Origin: Theobroma cacao
Lineage: Eukaryota > Streptophyta > Magnoliopsida > Malvales > Malvaceae
Length of the DNA: 64,000 nucleotides
NCBI RefSeq assembly: GCF_000208745.1
Contig: NC_030859.1
Span: 19,361,844 to 19,425,843, forward strand
Reading direction: 5' to 3'
Part shown: piece by piece, positions 34,523 to 46,671 of the stretch
How positions within the stretch are numbered: the first letter of the stretch is position 1
How the letters are laid out: each line of letters begins with the position of its first letter
The notes under the pieces: generated by a model
Databases searched by the model: none
The model's input: only the letters and a program-made list of their open reading frames with translations
Told to the model about the DNA's origin: nothing
Made by a program: the position numbers and the translations under genes

Positions 34523-37485
34523 ATGGTATACTTCAAGGACTTCAAAAATCAACTTGTCATTCTTTCGAACAAGGATGAAGATATGAAGAAGGGGTTGTTT
34601 CTTCCCATGGCGAGACCTATAGTTGGTCGTTTTTTAGCATCTCAACCACTTAATGCTCCTACAACTTTAGAAGAATGGACTTCTAAGCCAATCAAGATCT
34701 CACAATCTTCTTCAATAGCTCGATGTCTCTGATCTTATCTTCATGACAAAACTTTCAGTCAAGAGGAATTTATCACATTGGCAAGCCGTATAATTTCTGG
34801 TGAGGCTTATTAGGGTAGTTCTTTCATGATCAATGGAGAATTTAAGTATATTCCCAAATATTGGGAGTGGACTGAAGATGTGTTATTTCGATATGAGAAG
34901 CTTTTACGTGACATGAAGATGGCAGATGCTATTTTCGCATCTTTATATACTTATGATCGTAACAAAGATGTCATTCGAGCATTTTGTGAGAGTTGGTGTC
35001 CAACCACGAACACCCTTCATATCGCCTTTGGGGAGGCTTCCTTATCATTATGGGACTTGCACAAATTGGGTGGTCTTCCTATTCATGGTTGGTTTTATGA
35101 TGAAGTCATTCCTTCCACTAAAGAATTGATTGGCATTGGTGCTAATGGGAAAAGATTTCTTCCAAAAAGTTGTGAATACTTATTTGCTGCCTTTCATTAT
35201 TTACACAAAAGAAGCGATGGTCAAGGCAAAGTCTCTATTGACAATTGGATCAACTTTTGGTTTCAAGGTAAATTACGCTATCAAAAACCTCTAGCTCGTA
35301 AAGCTAAAAAGTCAACTCGCCCTAAAGCCACACACAACCCTACTGGAGTTATCAAAAAACATGAAGCTTGGGCCTCGACTGGAGCTAAGGCATGCAGCGC
35401 ACTTGGTGTTAAAGAAAATCATGAGGCTGATACGTATTTGGTTGCTTTCTTTTCTTGTTGGCTATGTGTATTTGTTTTCCCCAGTATAGAATCTATCATT
35501 TGACTTGAGACATTTAAGATTGCTAGCCTTATAGCTACTGGTTCTAAAGGCATTAATCTTGCCATTCCAGTGCTTGTCCATATCTATCGAGGGCTTGATC
35601 AGATTGCCCTTTCTACTCAAGCTAGTTCTTCGGATGCATGTTTTCCTATCCATTATGTTTATGGGTGGTTGGGTCATTATTTTGAAACTCATTTTTCGAC
35701 TCCACAAGTAGTAGTTGGACCCATGATGGTGAAATTCTCTGGAGAAGGTGGGGCTAAATATTTTTGTGAACAAGAAGCTCGTAACTTGATTCATACAAAA
35801 TTAGTATGGGATGCAAATTTATATTCCAAAAATTGAGGTGAGGTTATCCTTGACACTAGACCACTAGATCCTTCGCGACATGATTATTTAGTAAGTGTTC
35901 GTTCGAGCTACTTGCCTGTTCGATGCCATAACACTATTATTATAGAGCCATATAGTCCTCATCGATTTGGAAAACAATTTGGCTTTTGTCAAGATATTCC
36001 TGGAAATCTTAAGACTGATATTCACTTTGGCTCAGTGGATGACTTATTGAAATTTTGGCAAACTTGCACACTTTCTAATACTCAGTCTAGATTAATTTCT
36101 CCAGCTCGTCCCTTGGATATTAATGATCATGTCACCACGAGTTATATGGAATGGTGGTCCCAAGTTCATAATCCCTTCCTTGAACATAATGTTGAAGCTT
36201 TGATCTCTAGTACCCATCAAACTCCATCCAAACGCTCAAGACTACAAAAGGAAAAGCTTTCCAAAATAGAACAAGGCGAGAATCAAATGCTTGTTACAAC
36301 CAATTTCTCTAGTAAAGACGAACACCATGAACCTTCAAAAGCATAAAGCCTTCAATTGCTTCCACTTACAAATGCTGAACAAGGAATTCTTGAGAAAATT
36401 TCTGGGCACCAAGGTGCAATAGCTATTGAAGATTCTGATAGTGAAACTGATCGTGAGAAACATTAGAAGCGAGTCACACCAAAGAAACAAAAGGTATCAT
36501 ACCCTTCTGGCTTTTCATTTCTTGAAGACATTCCGAGTTTTTTTTTTTACTTCCAGAAAACTTCAATGGCTTGGTCATTTCATCATGAATTTGTGATCTT
36601 TTTTTTTTTTTTACTGTTTTGTGGAACTAACTTTTATTCATTTTTTTTAAGCTTCAAAGCCAGGTTCCAACCAAAGAGGTTATCGATGAAGTAGTTCCTA
36701 CTATTAGTGTAGCTTTAGTTTCTAATCCTCATGGATTTAACAAGCTTGCAACAGAGATAGGAAACTACTTTGCTCAAGAGACTTCAAACGCATCTTCAAG
36801 TCAAGAAAATATTTCTCCTCATGTAATCACTAAGGAAATTGTTGATGCTTCTAAGAGTATGCCCGAGTTGTGTGCCGAGGCTAGTCATCTTGCACTTCCA
36901 GAAGCTTCTAAATTTAGTGCTAATAAGGTAATCCATGATTGTCATTCAAAGCTTATCATGACCTTATGGGAGAGCATTCAACAAAAAATTGTCAAAACTC
37001 CCTTCGATCAAGTTTCTTCTCTTACCATTGAGGTTCAAAAGGTTCTTGATGTAATAGAAAGGGTTGAGACTGTAGATTCATCCTCATTAAGGAACATGGT
37101 CCAAGAATACTTTGGACAAGTTCACAAATTTGTTGACCTCGAATCATCCTTTAGTAGTGCATCTTCAAAAGATCAAAACGAGAAGCTTCAAAGATTTGTT
37201 ATTCGTCTCACAAATGAGGAGTCTTTTAAGAGTAAATTTGTTGAGGAGGCTGATGGTTTGCAAGCTGAATTAACAAAACTTGAAGAGGAAATAGATGCTT
37301 TGTATCACAAGAAGGATCAAATTGAATCTTCTCTCAAAGTAAATAAAGAAAAGGTGCAAATGAAGGAAGCTAATATTTCCAAAATTAATGAAGAGATAGC
37401 TTCTATCAAGTCTTCTCCTATTTTAAGTGAAAGCGAAGTCAATTCCTTAGCATTGTTACGAAATATGTTGGAATCTTCTCGATAA
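34523..37485 (+). pseudogene. Plant mobile domain (PMD) gene in antisense of Tat element
   Basis: Exon 1 (34523-36493) and exon 2 (36664-37485) give about 930 codons. The PMD-like (aminotransferase-like, plant mobile domain) part at 34830-35500 reads YWEWTEDVLFRYEKLL, ADAIFASLYTYDR, FCESWCPTTNTLHIAFGEAS, SLWDLHKLGGLPIHGWFYDE and KSCEYLFAAFHYL. Exon 2 is a long charged coiled coil (EEADGLQAELTKLEEEIDAL). The whole of exon 1 stays in one frame; it is broken only by six stops (34730, 34811, 35501, 35834, 36344, 36464). PMD proteins occur both in retrotransposons and as host genes such as MAIN/MAIL1. It is convergent with integrase. Confidence 0.85.
36494..36663 (+). other. Probable intron in PMD gene, 170 bp
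   Basis: Donor AAAAG|GTATCA, T-rich interior and acceptor CCAG|GTTCC. Exon 1 ends on a codon boundary and exon 2 begins on one in the frame of the downstream 208-codon open stretch. A second acceptor (TTTTTTTTAAG, ending 36651) would also keep frame, adding four codons. Confidence 0.65.
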
Positions 37486-37980
37486 GAACTAAAGAATTTC
37501 AAGTGGAAGCCTTGATTTGATTACTTCCTTATTCATATAGCTCTATTTTGTTTCTAGGATTTAAACCTTTAAAATTTTCTTTCACATTGTAATGCATTTC
37601 GAATTAGCAATAAAGATCAATTTGTTTTTCTTATTGCTTTTCTTTGCTTGTGAAGAAATTTAAAAGATAATCCTATGAAATCTTCAACATACTTTATGCT
37701 TCACAAAATTTTTTGGACACTAATTGAACTTCAAAACAATTCAACTTGCACTTGCAATTTAATTGATTGAATCGCGTAACTTGATAAAGAAGTACAAACT
37801 TGATTCATTCTTCAATCTTCCATCTTGGTAGCTTCATCATCGTAAAGAATTGAGCCATGCTTGATGCAAGAGATTTTTTTTTTGATGTGATTGAACTTGG
37901 CAATGGGACCAAGCTGCCTACGTACCTCTTAATACAAAGAAGGATCAAGTCATAACGTAGTTCATATATATATNNNNNNN

Positions 37981-38022
<42 letters not shown>

Positions 38023-38120
38023 CCTTAACTTTTGCCTAAGTAGTCCTATTAAGGATTTTCAACTTAGCAGGCTTTTTTTTTTTGATGTAGTTTAAGCTCT
38101 TACTGAGAAGCATTTGACCT
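37486..38120. other. Spacer between convergent PMD and integrase
   Basis: Non-coding. It contains a long (TA)n microsatellite at 37968-38020 interrupted by a 7 bp N gap (37974-37980). Confidence 0.8.
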
Positions 38121-39128
38121 TCAAGCATAATAACGTTTCAAGAATCTGCCATTGATTGGGCCAACTCTTACTCCATCTTGATCAACAATTTTGTATGTGC
38201 CATTAGTGTAGACTTCTTGAACAACATATGGCCCATCCCACTTTGAAAGGAATTTATTACCCATATGATGTGTAGTGTTTATGGGTCTTCGCACTGCAAG
38301 AACTAAGTCTCCCACTTGGAATGATCGTGGTTTAACCTTCTTGTTGAAAGCTTTAGACAATCGAGCTTGATAACATTCTAAGCGTTGTTGTGCTTCTAAC
38401 CTTTTCTCATCCAATGCTTCAAGTTCTTCAAGGCGTAGGTGAACATTATCTTCATTTGAAAAGCCTTCTTGAATGGCAATTCTCAATGATGGAATTTGAT
38501 GCTCTAATGGGAGGACAGCTTCCACACCATAAACAAGCGAATATGGAGTTGCTTGAGTAGGTGTACGAAATGTCGTACGATAAGCCCATAAAGCTTCCCC
38601 TATTTTCTCTGGCCAATCTTTATTTGCGCGAGTAGCAACTTTCTTGAGAAGATTGCACAAAGTCTTATTAAAAGCTTCTGCTGATCCATTTGCTGGTGCA
38701 TGGTACATAGAAGAATTACATTGCTTGAAGTTAAATTGTGCACATAACTTCTCCATTGCGAATTGTTTTCCATTATCTATTATGATGCATCGTGGCACGC
38801 CATAATGATAAATGATATTTGTTCTAATGAAGGTAGCAATAGTTTCTTTCTTTACTTCTCGATAAGAGGCTGCTTCTGCCCACTTTGAAGAGTAGTCTGT
38901 GGCTACGAGTATGTAGAGATGCCTTGTGGAACTCTTAGGTAATGGTCCAACCAAGTCGAGTCCCCAAGCATCAAATGGCCATGATGTAACTGTTGGGTGG
39001 AGTGGCTCAGGGGGCTGATGAATGAAATTGGCATGAAATTGACATGCTTGACATCTTTTAGCATAGTCCATGCTATCCTTCACCATTGTTGGCCAATAGT
39101 ACCCCATTCTTTTGATTTGGAAGTGCAA
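38121..39128 (-). pseudogene. Integrase of Tat element
   Basis: An open frame of 335 codons. The zinc region ends in CQACQFHANF. The catalytic triad is visible as Asp in WGLDLVGPLP, Asp in IIIDNGKQF and Glu in ANGSAEAFNKTL. The C-terminal part has FQVGDLVLAVRR, KWDGPYVVQEV and a YKIVDQDG stretch. The frame is open, but it is shifted relative to the RNase H part upstream (break near 39100), so the polyprotein is broken. Integrase inserts the cDNA into the genome. Confidence 0.9.
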
Positions 39129-40390
39129 CTTGGCTCCAGATTGATACGCCCCACAAATTCCTGAGTGAGCTTCTTGTAAAGCCTTGTTGCTTTTTCATCT
39201 CCTAAACAGCGAAGAAAAACTTTGTCAAAGGAACGACGATAGAGTGTACCTTTGAAATAAATAAATTGAGAAGCTCGACGTTTTATCTCTGTTTTATGTC
39301 TTGGATCATTAGGAAGCTTGCCATGCTCTAGATAGTCAATCAACGGTTGTCGCCAATCTTTTTTTCCCACTTCAAAGACTGAGACGACATTAGACTCTAC
39401 GTCGACTTCTTCACTTAGAGTGATTGGTGGTATGATCCATTGCTTGCAAAGATGCACTTTTAATTCTGTATTTGGTGAGGCAATTGCTGACGCTAAATTA
39501 GCCAAAGAATCTGCTTCCCTATTTTCTTTTCTAGGAACATGTTCTATCCTAGTTTTGTCAAACCACTTCAAAAGTTTTTTAACATAGTTGACAAATGACA
39601 AGAGCTTAGGCTTTTTAACTTCATAAAGTGTAAGGACTTGGTTTATAACCAACTTAGAATCTCTAAACACCTTAAGTTGAGTGATTTGCATATCCACTGC
39701 CATTTCCAAACCTATGATCAAGGCTTGGTATTCTGCCACATTATTGGAACAATTTTTGATGAGAGTAAATGCGTAAGACAATACTTCTCCTTCTGGGGTG
39801 ATAAAAATGACTCCTGCACCTGCCCCATCTTGTTGAGCTACTCCATCAAAGTATAACTTCCATGGCCTAGGGATTTCAATGCAAAGAACATCTTCATCTG
39901 GGAGATCTTCAAAAAATTTCCAATCATATGGAATTGGATGGTCTGCAAGAAAATCTGCAAGTGCTTGTCCCTTGACAGCTTTTTAAGGGATATATGTGAT
40001 ATCGAACTCTTGTAACAAAAGAGCCCATTTTGCCAATCTCCCACTTAGCACTGATTTTGACATAAGATACTTGAGGGGATCTGCTCGTGAAATTAAGTGC
40101 ACAGAATGAGCTTGCAAATAGTGCCTTAATTTCTTAATGGTAAACATTAATGCCAAGCATGTCTTCTCAATGGGAGAATAATTTAATTCTGCCCCATTAA
40201 GAGTTCTACTAAGCTAGTAAAGTGCATTTTCCTTTCCTTCATCGTTTTTTTGTGCCAAAAGTGCTCCTAAAGAGCATTCTTGTGCTGCAACATAGAGGAT
40301 TAATGGACGTCCTGGTGTAGGAGCCCTTAAAACTGGAGGCCTTAGTAAATAAGATTTTATGCTTTTAAAAGCATTACTACAAGACTCATC
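39100..40390 (-). pseudogene. RNase H and second (archaeal-type) RNase H of Tat element
   Basis: The first RNase H (about 40390-40010) reads PLILYVAAQECSLGALLAQ, YSPIEKTCLALMF and KLRHYLQAHSVHLIS, with stops near 40215 and 39985. The second (about 39860-39450) reads WKLYFDGVAQQDGAGAGVIF, NNVAEYQALIIGLEMA, VFRDSKLVINQVL and ENREADSLANLAS. Two RNase H domains in this order define Tat-type elements. The extra one resembles cellular/archaeal RNase H and keeps the D-E-D pattern. Confidence 0.88.
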
Positions 40391-41194
40391 CTAAACAAAA
40401 GGCGTATCCTTCTTCATCAATCGACTGAATGGTTGACATCTACCAGCCAAGTTCGATATGAAGCGTTGAATATAAGCCAATCTTCCTTGCAAACTTTTAA
40501 GTTCGTGGAGATTGCTTGGCTCAGGCATTTTCATGATTGCATCTATTTTTGATTGATCAATTTCAATCCCACGATGGCACACTATGAATCTTAAAAATTT
40601 TCCCGAAGATACTCCAAAAGCACACTTTAAGGGATTCATCCTCAATTGATATCGACACAATCTCTCGAATACTTGGCAAAGATCTTCAAGATAATCAACC
40701 CTATTTTTGGACTTAACCACCAAATCATCCACATAGCATTCAACATTCGTATGTAGCATATCATTGAAAATCTTTTGCATTGCCCTTTGATAAGTGGCGC
40801 TTGCATTCTTTAACCCAAAAGGAATAACTTTGTAACAGTATATTCCTTTAGGAGTTTGAAATTCAATAAGCTCTTCGTCCTTTGGATCCATACGAATTTG
40901 ATTATAACTAGAGGAGCCATCCATAAAAGATAAAGCCTCATGGCTAGTTGTTGCATCCACCATTATTTCTGTCAAAGGGAGAGGAAAATCATCCTTTGGG
41001 CAAGCATAGTTCAAGTCTCGAAAATCCACACAAACTCGAATTTGGCCATTCTTCTTTCTAACTGGAACAATATTTGAGATCCAAGTAGGGTACTTGACTT
41101 CTCGAATAAAGCTAGCCTCAATGAGTTTATTGACCTCAACCTTTATTTGGGGAATCAAGTTAGGGTGAAGACGTCGTTGAGCTTGTTTAATGAA
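40391..41194 (-). pseudogene. Reverse transcriptase of Tat element
   Basis: Frame 41158-40391: VRKKNGQIRVCVDFRDLNYA, CPKDDFPLP, ALSFMDGSSSYNQI, CYKVIPFGLKNASATYQRAM and CYVDDLVVKS (YVDD intact), then LNPLKCAFGVSSGKFL-like. Stops bound it at 41195 and 40391. It copies element RNA into DNA, with the RNase H parts following in the same polyprotein. Confidence 0.92.
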
Positions 41195-43711
41195 TCAAAC
41201 GCCTTTCTTTACTGCTAGGTGATGCACAGCGACTTTAGGGTCCAACCTTGGCATTTCTTTGTAAGTCCATGCAAAGACGTCTCGATACCTTGTCAAAAGG
41301 TCAATATAAAATTTTTCTTCTTCAAAAGTTAAACTAGCACTTATGAAGATTGGACGAGGATCTTCTGTAGTGCCTATGTTAACTTCTTTTAATTCATCAA
41401 TTGTAGGTCGATTTCCTTCCTCTAATGACGGAGGAGCCTCTTGGATATCTTCTTCTTCAGATTTTTCATCACTTTCTACTATAGACATGTGATTACATGT
41501 GAAGATCTCCATTTCTTCTTGTTCTTCCTCTTCTAAAGATGAGGCTTGTTTAGTCACAATCACAGTGCACCTTCTAGCCTTTAATGTTTCATCATTTGTT
41601 ACAATCCATTCACTTTTTCTTTTCATTTGTGAAGGGATGATGCTATGAAAATCTTCTAATTCATATGTCACGAGGCTCTTTTTATTCCTCTTTTGTGAAG
41701 GTTTTCTTTTTACCCTCGAACTGATAGGATCTCTTGAAGTCCCTTTTGTATAATCTTTGTTGATACGATTAAATACTGAACCTCGATTTGAAGGCATGCT
41801 TAATTGATCAAAAACTAAAGTTCGAGTTGTGACTGTGCCCAAGCGATCGAAAACTGAAAGTTTAGATGACTCCATCGGGGTTTCTTCCTCATCGTCAACT
41901 TTAGTCGTTATATATCTTGAAGCTTCTTTATGAATCTTCAACTTTAAAGGTGTAAATCCCAACCCTGATTTTGTAGCTTTGACAACATTTGCCTTTTTTT
42001 GCCAAACTTTACAATTCTTGGAAGGATCTTGTGAAGTTTCTTTGGTTGGTTCACTAGGCTCATGTACTAACTTAGAAACTTCTTCTTGTTTGTATCCAGC
42101 CCTTATTCGAAGCTTATAAGCATTAGAGTCAAAACCATTAGCTCTCTGAGAGGGAAGATCATTGTGTTTAACTGATGGCCCTTTTGTTGGCCTTACGAAT
42201 CCCTTCAATGGAGACTTAGTGAATTTTGACCCTTCTAAACTAGTAAGTGGGAAAGTCAAATTTTTTAAGCCTTCAATAAGGTCATTATTGTCCTTTGTAG
42301 ATGAAGACGGTTTCTTTCCCTTTCCTTTTGATGATTGTCCTTCGTCATTTCCTTGATCGCCTTGGGATTGTACTTCTTCTACAAAAGTACTTTCCAAGAA
42401 GAACTTAGCATCAGCCAAATGTGCCTCTACTGTAGTAAATGGCTTAGCATCTGCTATGACTGTCTTCACTTGACCATTTCTACAATATTTGAAGCATTGA
42501 TGAAGCGTCGATGATACTATACCATTTTGATGTATCCAAGGTCGCCCTAACAACATGTTATATGTTGTGTTAGCATCAATCACATGAAATAATGGATTAG
42601 ATTCCATATCATCAATGAAAAGTTGAAGTCTAACTTTTCTTATAGCTGTTTGCCCTTCAAGATTAAAACCTTGGATCATCAAGTGACTCTTCGATAATTC
42701 ATCAAGAGGAATCCTAAGCTCTTTCATTGTTTTTAGTGGGAGTAAGTCGATAGTAGATCCATCATCTATTTGGATTCGATTGATCTTTTGTTCACGACTA
42801 TATCCCTGAACAAAAAGAGGCCGATTATGAGGGGTAGACCCCAACAATAAGTCTTCGTCAGAAAATGTAATTTCTGCACCATATAAGGCATTAGAATTGA
42901 ATTTAATTTTTTTTTCATTCCCAACGTCTTCATCGATTTGGAAACATGATGTGGGAATTGGATTTTGATTTTTGAATTGCATTGGCATGAAATCATTCAA
43001 AGTGATTGGTCGTCTAGGCCTTTGCACCATCAAATTTTCACACTTGCCCATACTTATTTTTCTTGGCATTGCTTTAATCATCATCTTCCTAGATGGTTGT
43101 TTCACCATTTTGGATCTTTTTGGCACTTGCATGTCCTTGGGAAGACTTTTCTTTCCTTTTCTCCGATGAATAGCTAGGATCGATCCTTCATTGTCTGGAT
43201 CCTCACTTATAAAGCCACAAACGTTGACAACATTGTCTTGAGGATTGGACGTTTCTTTTACGTTCAGAGCCAACATTATATAGTTGAAGGATCCGAACTT
43301 TATCTTGCTCCACACATTAAGTGGAGAAAGCATGCTTGTTGTTGATGCTACATTTGCTGTAGCCATTTCTTCTTCAAACTCAATTTTCTCATCTTGGTAT
43401 AAACCCATGATTTTGTCTTTTAAGACAAAACATTTTTCAATGGGGTGACCAATTAAACAATGGTACTTGTAGTAGTTGGAGTCATTTACTTGATCAGCTT
43501 CTTCCGGTCGCTTCATCTCTGGCAATTGGATGAGCTTAGCTTTCAGAAGTTCTTCCAACATTCCTGCGATATCTGAGTCAGGGAAAAGATACTTTTTCTC
43601 TTGTCTTTCTTTCAAAGATACTTTCTTTTTATCCTGTAAGGGACTAGGCTTTGTTTCTTGGGTTTTCTTTGAATTGGCATTCACTTTGATAGGCTTGGTA
43701 TTTACAGTCAT
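41195..43711 (-). pseudogene. Gag C-terminus, protease and linker of Tat element
   Basis: An 838-codon open frame. Near the start is a zinc-knuckle-like YYKYHCLIGHPIEKCFVLKD. The protease region is at about 42790-42480: IQIDDGSTIDLLPLKTMKEL (active site form DDGS), FHVIDANTTYNMLLGRPWIH. Then comes a long charged linker, and the RT lead-in DVFAWTYKEMPRLDP at the end. In-frame stops at both borders (TAG near 43712, TGA near 41192) interrupt what was one gag-pol frame. Confidence 0.85.
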
Positions 43712-45017
43712 AGACTATTTTCCTTCACTCTTATCTATCAAAGCTTTGCCCCCTTTGTGGAGATCTTGCTTACCTTTCCTTGGCTCTTGCACTGGAAGTC
43801 CTTGATTTCCAGCGGCTGACATGCTTAATTCCATGTCATGAGCGCGAGTAGCTAATTCCTCAAAAGTTTTAGGCTTAATGCCTTAAAGAATATAGCGTAA
43901 CCCCCAATTCATCCCTTGGATGCACATATCAAAGAGCTGAAGACTCAGACAATCGCTCTTTGCAATTAAGACTGAGATTTCTCCACCTATGGATATAATC
44001 AATCACAGGCTCATCTTTCCATTGGTGCGAACTTGTAAGTTCAATCATACTCACCACACATCAAGTGCTATAGAAGCGATTAAGGAACTCACGTTCTAAT
44101 TGCTCCCAATTATCAATCATCTTAGGCTCTAAGTCTTTGTACCAATCAAAAGCATTGCCCTTTAAAGAGCGAAGAAACTGCTTCACCATAAGATCACCAT
44201 AAGTGCCAACATTGTTACAAGTTTCTATGAAGTGTGCAACATGTTGACGAGGATTTCCTTTACCATCAAACTGTTGGAACTTTGGTGGCTGATAGTTTGG
44301 TGGCTTCCTCATGCGATCAATCCTTTGAGAATATGGCTTGGCATATGTGTATGAAGGTTGAGTGACACTTTCCACCTGTTCCTTGATAACTTCTTTGATG
44401 AGTTCCTTCAATTGATTGGTGACTGCTTTATTAGATTTTTGTTGGAGATTATTTTCCACTTTCGTAGTGGAATTTTCCTCATTATCTTGGCGTTGATTTT
44501 GACCAAGATCCATTGGTGCCTTTCCAGTAAGGCTACTAATTTTTGCCATCATTAAGGCAATTTGTTCATCCTTTTCTCTGATGCTTGTTATCAGAGATTC
44601 CACAGTCTTCGCAAGAAGCGCTACTTGTTCTTCTAGAGATGTTGTTTCAGTGGTCATGACAACCATCATTCCAGAATCAACTTTTGACTAAGAGCTTTGG
44701 TGAGGGGATGATGAAACAAAGCTACTGCTTGAGTAGCCATCATATTCCTTGAGTTGATTGGTACTTGATCCTTTAGAGGAAGCAAGTTGCATGGTAGGGA
44801 CCTCTTCGGAACTTGGGGAAGAAGCATCATACAAAGGATTTTGGTTAAGGACTGGGAGAGTTTGCTCATACAATTTAGTAAGAGCTTTTGTCTTTCTTCA
44901 AGTACCATATGGATGTGTTGGAACATCTGTACTTGATGATGAGGTTGGAAAGACTGCAGGATTTGCTCTAGCAGGCTTGACAGTAGGTTTGTTGGCGAGA
45001 TTCTTCTTAGGAGCCAT
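43712..45017 (-). pseudogene. Gag of Tat element
   Basis: The first ATG is at 45017, 82 bp from the LTR (begins MAPKKNLANKPTVKPA). The capsid part is at 44400-44061: PPNYQPPKFQQFDGKGNPRQ, HVAHFIETCNNVGTYGDL, LEREFLNRFYST, then after a stop RWRNLSLNCKERL. Stops lie near 44900, 44693 and 44061, and a frame change occurs between 44061 and 43711. It forms the particle that packs element RNA. Confidence 0.85.
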
Positions 45018-45075
45018 TGCAACTTGGAGATATTTGGAGATTTGCTTGAAGAAATAAGATGAGAGGCAGAGATAG

Positions 45076-45098
45076 TCCCACTAGGTGTGCCAGAAATT
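45076..45098 (-). promoter_or_regulatory. Primer binding site region of Tat element
   Basis: Just after the 5' LTR the minus strand reads TGGCACACCTAGTGGGAC, which has the expected TGG start. I do not assign the tRNA. Confidence 0.5.
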
Positions 45099-46437
45099 TG
45101 TACACACAAATTTCTCATCGAAATTTCTTGACTTGAAAATTATGAGACAAATACAAAAATTTGATGAAGTGAGTGATGATCTCTGGAAATTCCTCTGATT
45201 AATTTCTTCAATTTATCTTCAAGAGTCGTAAACTTGGACTTAGTCTTGATCACGAACGTACATGATCTTCGCGTCAAGGGTCTTCACGACTTAATCTTGA
45301 TCACGGACACTTGATCTTCACTTCAAGGGTCTTCACGAATTAGTCTTGATCACGAACACTTGATCTTCGCGTCAAGGGTCTTCTCGACTTAGCCTTGATC
45401 ACGAACACTTGATCTTTGCTTCAAGGGTCTTCACGACTTAATCTTGATCACAAACACTTGATCTTCGCTTCAAGGGTCTTCACGACTTAATGTTGATCAC
45501 GAACACTTGATCTTCGCTTCAAGGGTCTTCACGACTTAATGTTGATCACGAACACAATATCTTGATCACGAACTTCGCTTGATATCTTGATCACGAACTT
45601 CGTTGCCACTTGATCACGAACTTCGTTGCCGCTTGATCACGAACTTCGTTGTCGCTTGATCTCGAACTTCGTTGTTACTTGATCTTCACTTCAAAAATCT
45701 TCTATTTTTCTTGATCTCTAAAATGCTCTCAATCTTCAAATGCTCCTAATCTTCGAATGGCTCTGAATCTTCGAATGCCTCTCAATCAATCCAAATGGCT
45801 TGGGGGAGCCCCCTATTTATAATGTTTGGTGGGAGACTTTGATGAGAATGTAATGTCTTTGAATTATCTCTAAATTATTTTAATTTATTTAAAGATAAAT
45901 TATAATGACTCGTTAAAAGTCTTTTGATTGGCCGGACCTTGAGTCCTTGAATTTTGATTGGCCGAAGTTAGGTATTATCTCTAAATTATCTCAATTTATT
46001 TAGAGATAAATTAAATAATCCAATTTGACTTTTATCTCTAAATTAATATAATTATTAGAGATAAATTAAATGACCAATAATTAAATTTTGATTGGTCAAA
46101 AATATGAATATTATCTCTAAATTATCTTGATTTATTTAGAGATAAATTGGATGACCAATAACTAATTTTTGATTGGTCAAAAATATAAATATTATCTCTA
46201 AATTAAATTGATTTATTTAGAGATAAATTGAATGACCAATAACTAATTTTTGATTGGTCCAATTTAAACATTATCTCAAGGGATAAATATATACCAATAG
46301 GAGATTTGGTTCAACTATATGTCTTTAAAATAATCCAACCAATAAATTAATTATTTTATAATTAATTACATGATTATGACATCATTAAATCCACGTGGCG
46401 GCACATAATTGGCTGATAATTTTTTTCTCCTTCTACA
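45099..46437 (-). repeat. 5' LTR of Tat element, 1339 bp
   Basis: The same layout as 32447-33592, but with six 49 bp units and four 23 bp units (45240-45690). Three 81 bp hairpin units are present in both LTRs (GATTGG at 46090, 46171, 46252). Confidence 0.9.
45240..45690. repeat. LTR minisatellite, 49 bp x6 plus 23 bp units
   Basis: Units contain GATCACGAACACTTGATCTT and CAAGGGTCTTCACGACTTA, followed by TTGATCACGAACTTCGTTG repeats. Confidence 0.9.
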
Positions 46438-46671
46438 GGCAGGTTCCAAAAAAGCATGTATCGTGTTGTTTGATGAAGTAGATGCTATTAGGGGTGCACG
46501 TTTTGATGATGGTGTTGGTGGAGATAACGAGGTACAGTGAACAATGCTTGAGATTGTCAATCAGCTTGACGGGTTTGATGCCCGTGAAAACATCAAAGTT
46601 TTGATGGCAATTAACAGGCCCGACACCTTGGATCCTGCAAATTTCTAAACAAGTATTTCATCCAGTTCTAT

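Larger units (their letters stand above)
32447..46437 (-). mobile_element. Tat-lineage Ty3/gypsy element with antisense PMD gene
   Basis: 13,991 bp, with ends TGTACAC...TTCTACA and a perfect 5 bp duplication (GGCAG). On the minus strand it has 5' LTR (45099-46437), gag, protease, RT, RNase H, a second RNase H and integrase; the dual RNase H marks the Tat lineage. Between integrase and the 3' LTR (32447-33592) a separate gene on + encodes a plant mobile domain protein. Frames carry several stops and two or more frameshifts, so the copy is inactive. LTR divergence outside repeat-number changes is only a few percent by eye, so it is fairly young. Confidence 0.92.
31900..46650 (+). pseudogene. 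RPT1-psi2, processed pseudogene split by Tat element
   Basis: Parts at 31900-32446 and 46438-46650 rejoin when the Tat element and one GGCAG are removed. Codons 1-4 are followed by an inserted repeat of its own 5' flank, and coding restarts at EDAK-VINVK (31975). Visible are [40 protein letters not shown] (Walker A Gly to Asp), [29 protein letters not shown] (Walker B region) and [14 protein letters not shown]. There are stops near 31988, 32197 and 46537. It ends at the same LDPA codon and X-derived junction as psi1. Confidence 0.9.

Noticed and set aside
44666..45118. 150-codon minus frame at the start of the Tat element
   Set aside because: It begins in the LTR and crosses the primer site; the true gag frame starts at 45017 in another frame.
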